Shown here piece by piece: positions 59,905 through 64,000 of a stretch of DNA of 64,000 nucleotides. Source of the stretch: Hymenobacter tibetensis. GTDB lineage: Bacteria > Bacteroidota > Bacteroidia > Cytophagales > Hymenobacteraceae. The stretch covers positions 641,001-705,000 of the forward strand of contig NZ_CP094669.1 in the NCBI RefSeq assembly GCF_022827545.1, given 5' to 3'. The position numbers and the translations under genes were made by a program. Numbering within the stretch: the first letter of the stretch is position 1; every line of letters begins with the position of its first letter. The notes under the pieces were generated by a model that was not told where the DNA came from, searched no databases, and saw nothing but the letters and a program-made list of their open reading frames with translations.

Positions 59905-60006
59905 GTTGTAGTTTCTGTTGGGCAGACCACAGAGGCTTCTTTGGTTGTTCATTTATATTCTCTTCTCTACAGATTCACCAAGCATGACTTGGCATCATTA
60001 CATAGC

Positions 60007-60522
60007 ATGGAAGACATACTTGTTAACCGCGTAGCGCAAAGCGCCCTCACCTCTCTGAATCTCGAGGAGCTTATTCACCCCGGTGAGCGGGTGGTGTATG
60101 ATATCAAAGAAAATCTTTTTCATGGCTTGATGCTGCGCGAAAAGGATTTTCGTGAATTCATCAAAAGCCACGATTGGAGCCAATATGATGGCAAGAATGT
60201 GGCTATCGTATGCTCCGCTGACGCTATTGTGCCTACTTGGGCCTACATGCTGTTGGCTAGCAAACTTCAAAACCACGCTCACCGCTACGTATTTGGTAAT
60301 TTTGAAGCACTAGAGCAAGAGTTGTTTCACGAAGCCATTGCTGCTATAAACGCCGAAGACTATCGGGAAGCGAAAGTGGTAGTGAAAGGGTGTGGCGAAA
60401 AGCCAGTACCTACGTATGCGTATGTGGCCATCATGCAGAAGTTGCTGCCAGTCACATCCAGCATTATGTATGGCGAACCGTGCAGTACAGTGCCGCTCTA
60501 CAAGCGTCCTAAAGCAGTTTAG
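60007..60522 (+). CDS. DUF2480 family protein
   Basis: A 171-residue cytosolic protein of a Bacteroidota family without assigned function. The start MEDILVNRVAQSALTSLNLEE is chosen over a methionine 22 codons earlier. Blocks are GERVVYDIKENLFHGLMLREKDFREFIKSHDW, NVAIVCSADAIVPTWAYMLLASKL and the final VVKGCGEKPVPTYAYVAIMQKLLP with SIMYGEPCSTVPLYKR. The two conserved cysteines near the C-terminus could bind metal or iron-sulphur. Relatives often lie near iron-sulphur assembly genes (recollection, untested). A terminator follows at 60558-60594. Confidence 0.9.
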   Translation: MEDILVNRVAQSALTSLNLEELIHPGERVVYDIKENLFHGLMLREKDFREFIKSHDWSQYDGKNVAIVCSADAIVPTWAYMLLASKLQNHAHRYVFGNFEALEQELFHEAIAAINAEDYREAKVVVKGCGEKPVPTYAYVAIMQKLLPVTSSIMYGEPCSTVPLYKRPKAV

Positions 60523-60557
60523 CAGCGCCTGCTTACCTATCCCGTATCCTTTTTTAG

Positions 60558-60594
60558 CAAGCCTCTCTTGCCTGTTTTAGGCAGGAGAGGCTTG
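60558..60594 (+). terminator. Terminator after DUF2480 gene
   Basis: A 15-bp stem with one wobble pair (60558-60572 with 60580-60594), a 7-nt loop and T's following. Confidence 0.8.
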
Positions 60595-60683
60595 TTGCCT
60601 TACTAAGGGTGTTTGGTGTATGATTGAATCCCACGGATACAGTCAGCACAACTTTGCATCTTTAGCCCCTCAATCTGCTTTTC

Positions 60684-61988
60684 ATGCCCCCTACTGCCAG
60701 CTATAAAATTAGCCCTATTACTGGTGTTGCCATTGTTGTAGCCAATATGGTAGGGACGGGAGTTTTCACCAGCCTAGGCTTTCAAGTAGTAGATATTCAA
60801 AGCGGATTTACGCTGTTAATGCTCTGGGCGGTTGGCGGACTGATTGCCTTGTGTGGGGCCTTAAGCTACGGAGAGCTAGCAGCCGCCATGCCCCGTTCGG
60901 GTGGGGAGTACCACTTCCTCTCCCGTATCTATCACCCAGCGGTAGGTTTTCTCTCAGGGTGGGTCTCGGCTACGGTAGGTTTTGCTGCTCCCACAGCACT
61001 TGCGGCTATGGCTCTCGGCAAGTACGCCAAAAGCGTATGGCCAGCCTTGCAGCCAGAATGGCTGTCAATAGGAGTGGTGGTGGCTTTCACGGCTGTGCAT
61101 GCTACAAGTCGGCAGGCAGGCAGCCGACTGCAGGTAGCCGTTACGGCTATCAAAGTTGTAGTGCTGGTTGTCTTCATCGGGGTCGGGTTGCTGGCTGCTT
61201 CTCCGCAGTCTATTCCGTTTGCACCCACTGCCAGTAGTTGGCAAGAACTATTGAGCCCAGCTTTTGCGGTTTCGTTGGTATATGTTTCCTACGCCTATTC
61301 TGGCTGGAACGCCGCAGTGTACATGACCGGTGAAGTGGATGCACCACAACGTAACCTGCCCCGCATCCTCATCATCGGAACTGCCGCCGTACTCTTATTA
61401 TACATCGGGTTGAATTTCGTGTTTCTGTACTCCACTCCCCTCAACAAACTGAAGGGACAAGTGGAAGTAGGGTTTGTGGCTGCAACGGAACTCTTCGGCC
61501 CGATAGGAGGGAGGCTGATGGGCGGTATTATTTCTGTGCTGCTGTTGTCCACTATCAGTTCTATGATTTTTGCTGGCCCCCGGGTCGTGCAAGTAATGGG
61601 CGAAGATTTGCCTACCCTAGGTGGGTTGGCGAAGCTCAGCAAAAACGACATTCCTGTGCGAGCCACGCTGTTTCAAACCGCTTTAACACTGTTTTTCATT
61701 GTTACTGCCACGTTCGACCAGGTGCTGCTATATGCAGGCTTTGTGCTGAGCTTGTTCACGTTCCTGACAGTGTTGGGCCTTTTTATATTGCGTCTGCGTC
61801 AGCCAGAACTCCCCCGGCCTTACCGAGCGTGGGGTTACCCAGTTACTCCGCTAATCTTCCTGCTGCTGAACGCCTGGACTCTCTGGTTCATCGTTCATGA
61901 CAAGCCAATGGAATCACTGTATGGGTTGCTGACCGTGCTGGTGGGCTTGGGGGTGTACTTTATAAGCCGGCGTCAAGAAGTGGCGTAG
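60684..61988 (+). CDS. APC-superfamily amino acid permease
   Basis: Inner-membrane transporter of 434 residues with about 12 helices. The first helix has the APC substrate motif GVAIVVANMVGTGVFTSLGF. Then come SYGELAAAMPRSGGEYHFLSRIYHPAVGFL, the conserved block of the second helix and loop, and YVSYAYSGWNAAVYMTGEVD (helix 6 region). These match the APA/LAT branch; the substrate is not predictable. A possible promoter (TTG at 60624, spacer 22, CAACTTTG at 60649-60656) lies upstream. It stands alone between terminators and the next lipoprotein gene. Confidence 0.93.
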   Translation: MPPTASYKISPITGVAIVVANMVGTGVFTSLGFQVVDIQSGFTLLMLWAVGGLIALCGALSYGELAAAMPRSGGEYHFLSRIYHPAVGFLSGWVSATVGFAAPTALAAMALGKYAKSVWPALQPEWLSIGVVVAFTAVHATSRQAGSRLQVAVTAIKVVVLVVFIGVGLLAASPQSIPFAPTASSWQELLSPAFAVSLVYVSYAYSGWNAAVYMTGEVDAPQRNLPRILIIGTAAVLLLYIGLNFVFLYSTPLNKLKGQVEVGFVAATELFGPIGGRLMGGIISVLLLSTISSMIFAGPRVVQVMGEDLPTLGGLAKLSKNDIPVRATLFQTALTLFFIVTATFDQVLLYAGFVLSLFTFLTVLGLFILRLRQPELPRPYRAWGYPVTPLIFLLLNAWTLWFIVHDKPMESLYGLLTVLVGLGVYFISRRQEVA

Positions 61989-62176
61989 CGAAAACTGTTG
62001 CTCGGGCATCTCCTTGTGAAAGGAACGCACAAAGCATAAGAGCAGCGCTGTAGTGAAATGCTTTATCCAAGCAGGAATGAAGGCAATTAGGGCTCTCACC
62101 TCTCTTCTTGATCTGATATCTCAATTCGGCCTCAGTCACTATTAAGTATTTTCGCCTCTCATCAACGTCTTTTCCA

Positions 62177-63457
62177 ATGCGCTTCCCGGTTTGTAGCCTC
62201 GTTCTGTCGGCCGCTTTTCTAGTATTCACGGCTTGTACTGAACAAAAAAAACCTGAAACCAAAGAGTACCAAGCCACAGCACCTTCTGAGCCGTCTGATA
62301 CGGTTGCGGCTGCTCCACCCGCTCCAGCGCGCCCTGATACAGCGTATGCGCAAGATGTAGCTGCTTATCTTGCTGGCCAGACTGTGAGCGGTAAAAGCAC
62401 GTTGAAGCCGCTCACGGCGCAGCCCGCCTGGCAAGCTTTTGCAGCCGAAGCCAACAAAAGCTGGACAACGTATCATACCACACGCACCAGCAAGATTGAA
62501 GAGTGGGCTGCCACCGAACTTGATTCTGTTCGTGCCAGCAGCCCTACCGTCTTTTATCCGTTTAGCGGCCCCGACTTGCTGAACGTTGTGACCATGTTCC
62601 CGGATAGCAAAACGTATGTGCTGCTAGGCTTAGAACCAGTAGGCTCGATACCACAACGTAGCACGCTCGAAGACCCTAATTTATTCCCGGCAGTAAAAGC
62701 ATCACTTTGGTCGGTGCTCAACTTCAGCTTCTTTCGCACCAATGACATGGCCGTGGAACTGAAGTCAGCTGCAGCAGCGAGCAAGCAAGTCAAAGCGCAG
62801 CCCGGCGACACGCTAGTAAAGGCCAGAAAGGTCCCAAAGTTAGATGGAGTGTTGCCCCTGATTTTACTTTTCGCAGCCCGTACCGACCACCAAGTGCAGA
62901 CAGTGCGCTATGTCCAGCTTGATAAACAAGGACAACTCATCGATGCCGACAGTGCTGTTGTGCAGAAGCCAAGCCCCAAAGTTGTTCCTGGTGTCGAAAT
63001 AACTATGGTTAGCAAAGCAGGAAAAGAGCAGCGAGTGTATTACTTCTCAGCTGATATAAGCGACTGGAAAATGGGTTCTACCAATGATGCCGTTATCCAA
63101 TACGCCCAAAGTCTTGGGGAACTGACCACCTATGTGAAGTCTGCCACCTACCTCATGCACAAGCCCTACTTCAGCAAAGTGCGCAACCTTATCTTGGAAC
63201 GTAGTAACTATATTTTACAAGATGACTCGGGTATTGCTCTGAAGTATTTCCGCCCGGCCGATTGGCAGCTAACATACTATGGCACGTACAAGCGCCCTAT
63301 CAATCTATTTGCTAAACACTATCAACCAGCTATGGCCACAGCCTACGCCGATACAGCTAATCGTTCACGCCCATTGCCATTCGGAACTGGCTATAACTGG
63401 CGTCAGAATGATTCCAATCTTCTGCTGGCACGTCGTCAAAAGCCATTGAGCTTGTAG
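62177..63457 (+). CDS. Hypothetical lipoprotein
   Basis: A 426-residue exported protein. The signal MRFPVCSLVLSAAFLVFTAC gives lipobox FTAC, with Cys20 lipidated. A Pro/Ala/Thr-rich linker (to about 55) is followed by an alpha/beta region with YPFSGPDLLNVVTMFPDSKT and LLGLEPVGSIPQRSTL, the only blocks I can call conserved. No catalytic motif is recognised. The C-terminal half (KSATYLMHKPYFSKVRNLI, DDSGIALKYFRPADWQLTYYGTYKRP) looks globular and secreted. TATTTTCG near 62145 resembles a -7 promoter box. It is transcribed with, or just ahead of, the serine hydrolase gene. Confidence 0.8.
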   Translation: MRFPVCSLVLSAAFLVFTACTEQKKPETKEYQATAPSEPSDTVAAAPPAPARPDTAYAQDVAAYLAGQTVSGKSTLKPLTAQPAWQAFAAEANKSWTTYHTTRTSKIEEWAATELDSVRASSPTVFYPFSGPDLLNVVTMFPDSKTYVLLGLEPVGSIPQRSTLEDPNLFPAVKASLWSVLNFSFFRTNDMAVELKSAAAASKQVKAQPGDTLVKARKVPKLDGVLPLILLFAARTDHQVQTVRYVQLDKQGQLIDADSAVVQKPSPKVVPGVEITMVSKAGKEQRVYYFSADISDWKMGSTNDAVIQYAQSLGELTTYVKSATYLMHKPYFSKVRNLILERSNYILQDDSGIALKYFRPADWQLTYYGTYKRPINLFAKHYQPAMATAYADTANRSRPLPFGTGYNWRQNDSNLLLARRQKPLSL

Positions 63458-63644
63458 GTGCGCTATCATTTTGTACCCACATATGAGCCGTACCCCATGG
63501 TTGCGGCTCTTTGTGTTAAGTAGTGTTTCACACTTCAAGCAGCAAGTGAGAGCATTAAGGAACTTTGCTGCAGTATGCCTTTGATACTGTCAGCATAACC
63601 TAGGTTCAGGTGGAGTTATCTTTCCTGTCTTTATTCGCCTGTAC

Positions 63645-64000
63645 ATGCCTCGCCAATTTCTACTTGCGCTTTTAATAGCACCTCTGCTAGTGCTAGTGAT
63701 GTGGCCTACGTTGCCTAACAAAGCGCAAACGCTTGCGCCCCCTAAGCAAACTCTACAACAAACCAGACGCGTAGCCAACAGTCCTCTCCTCGATAGCCTG
63801 CTGCGCTCTGACAGCCGTTTGGCAACTGTCGTAAACCATGCTGCCAACTATGAACTACAGATTATCTACACTCAAATCATGCGAGATACGCTGGGACGGC
63901 CACATTTCACGCAGCATGACTTTCGGCTCGATGCCAGGCAGTATTTCAATCCGGCTAGCTTAGTCAAGCTTCCTGTTGCCGCTTTGGCACTAGAGAAACT
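63645..64000 (+). CDS. Serine hydrolase, beta-lactamase class A-like (partial, cut by window end)
   Basis: Only the first 118 codons are in the window. The start MPRQFLLALLIAPLLVLVMW is a signal or membrane helix. Then a polar region, and finally FNPASLVKLPVAALALEKL, which contains an S-x-x-K active-site pattern (Ser105, Lys108). It sits in the context NPASLVKLPV found in class A beta-lactamase-like serine hydrolases of Bacteroidota. These are not necessarily beta-lactamases. The rest of the gene, including the SxN and KTG motifs, is beyond the right edge, so the call rests on one motif and the signal. Confidence 0.75.
   Translation, partial: MPRQFLLALLIAPLLVLVMWPTLPNKAQTLAPPKQTLQQTRRVANSPLLDSLLRSDSRLATVVNHAANYELQIIYTQIMRDTLGRPHFTQHDFRLDARQYFNPASLVKLPVAALALEK

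Overview
The window looks like chromosome of an aerobic Bacteroidota of the order Cytophagales, most likely Hymenobacter or a close relative. I infer this from family content, not from a search: FecR/DUF4974 anti-sigma, two TonB-dependent receptors with carboxypeptidase-regulatory N-termini, five PorT-like outer-membrane barrels, DUF2480, GIN-domain (DUF2807) lipoprotein and a Wzi/RemB-type protein. Several upstream regions also carry the Bacteroidota promoter pattern (TTTG or TTG, about 20 bp, TANNTTTG). Genes lie on both strands in short runs. I see no phage, insertion sequence or CRISPR array. About 51 protein genes (one cut by the right edge) and two tRNAs (Lys-TTT, His-GTG) are supported.

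Layout. 1-3.6 kb: endonuclease III, an ECF-type sigma factor overlapping a 76-residue partner, and an MFS exporter. 3.9-10.8 kb: a same-strand cell-surface signalling locus made of ECF sigma factor, GIN-domain lipoprotein, FecR anti-sigma, a secreted protein joining an STN domain to a repeat solenoid, and a TonB-dependent receptor. 10.8-17 kb: a 42-bp perfect palindrome containing two inverted DnaA-box-like 9-mers, an alpha/beta hydrolase lacking its nucleophile serine, an SGNH hydrolase, a DUF1905 protein and uvrA. 17-20.8 kb: iron-uptake pair (PepSY membrane protein and siderophore-type receptor). 21-24.7 kb: TspO-like membrane protein, tpiA, a small secreted protein, prmA and a small unknown. 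25-30.4 kb: one 1808-residue secreted protein of unknown function. 30.5-32.7 kb: plsY and an M20 peptidase. 32.9-38.3 kb: five tandem outer-membrane barrel paralogues, then a PagL-like lipid A deacylase. 38.4-47.1 kb: pyrD, tRNA-Lys, a ComM-type ATPase, three small membrane proteins, an MsbA-type ABC exporter, a small conserved protein and a Wzi-like protein. 47.4-53.2 kb: a GNAT/FemAB-like enzyme overlapping upp, a membrane protein, a nested palindrome, a DEAD-box helicase, tRNA-His, a PfkB kinase and a small hydrophilic protein. 53.3-64 kb: lipoprotein, M61 peptidase, rpmH-rnpA, S41 protease, membrane protein, tsaB, DUF2480, APC permease, lipoprotein and the start of a serine hydrolase.

How the genes work together. 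The theme is envelope biology: outer-membrane import, sigma/anti-sigma surface signalling, lipid A modification and export, and secreted hydrolases, interleaved with housekeeping genes. Almost every transcription unit ends in a strong hairpin. Three inverted repeats (10.8, 18.2 and 49.7 kb) lack the T-run of a normal terminator and may do something else.

The best candidates for something undescribed are (a) the signalling locus in which the STN signal-input domain is on a separate repeat-solenoid protein instead of on the receptor, (b) the palindrome with paired DnaA boxes, and (c) the giant secreted protein with an internal winged-helix-like segment and a lysine-rich tail. All three are inferences from sequence reading alone.
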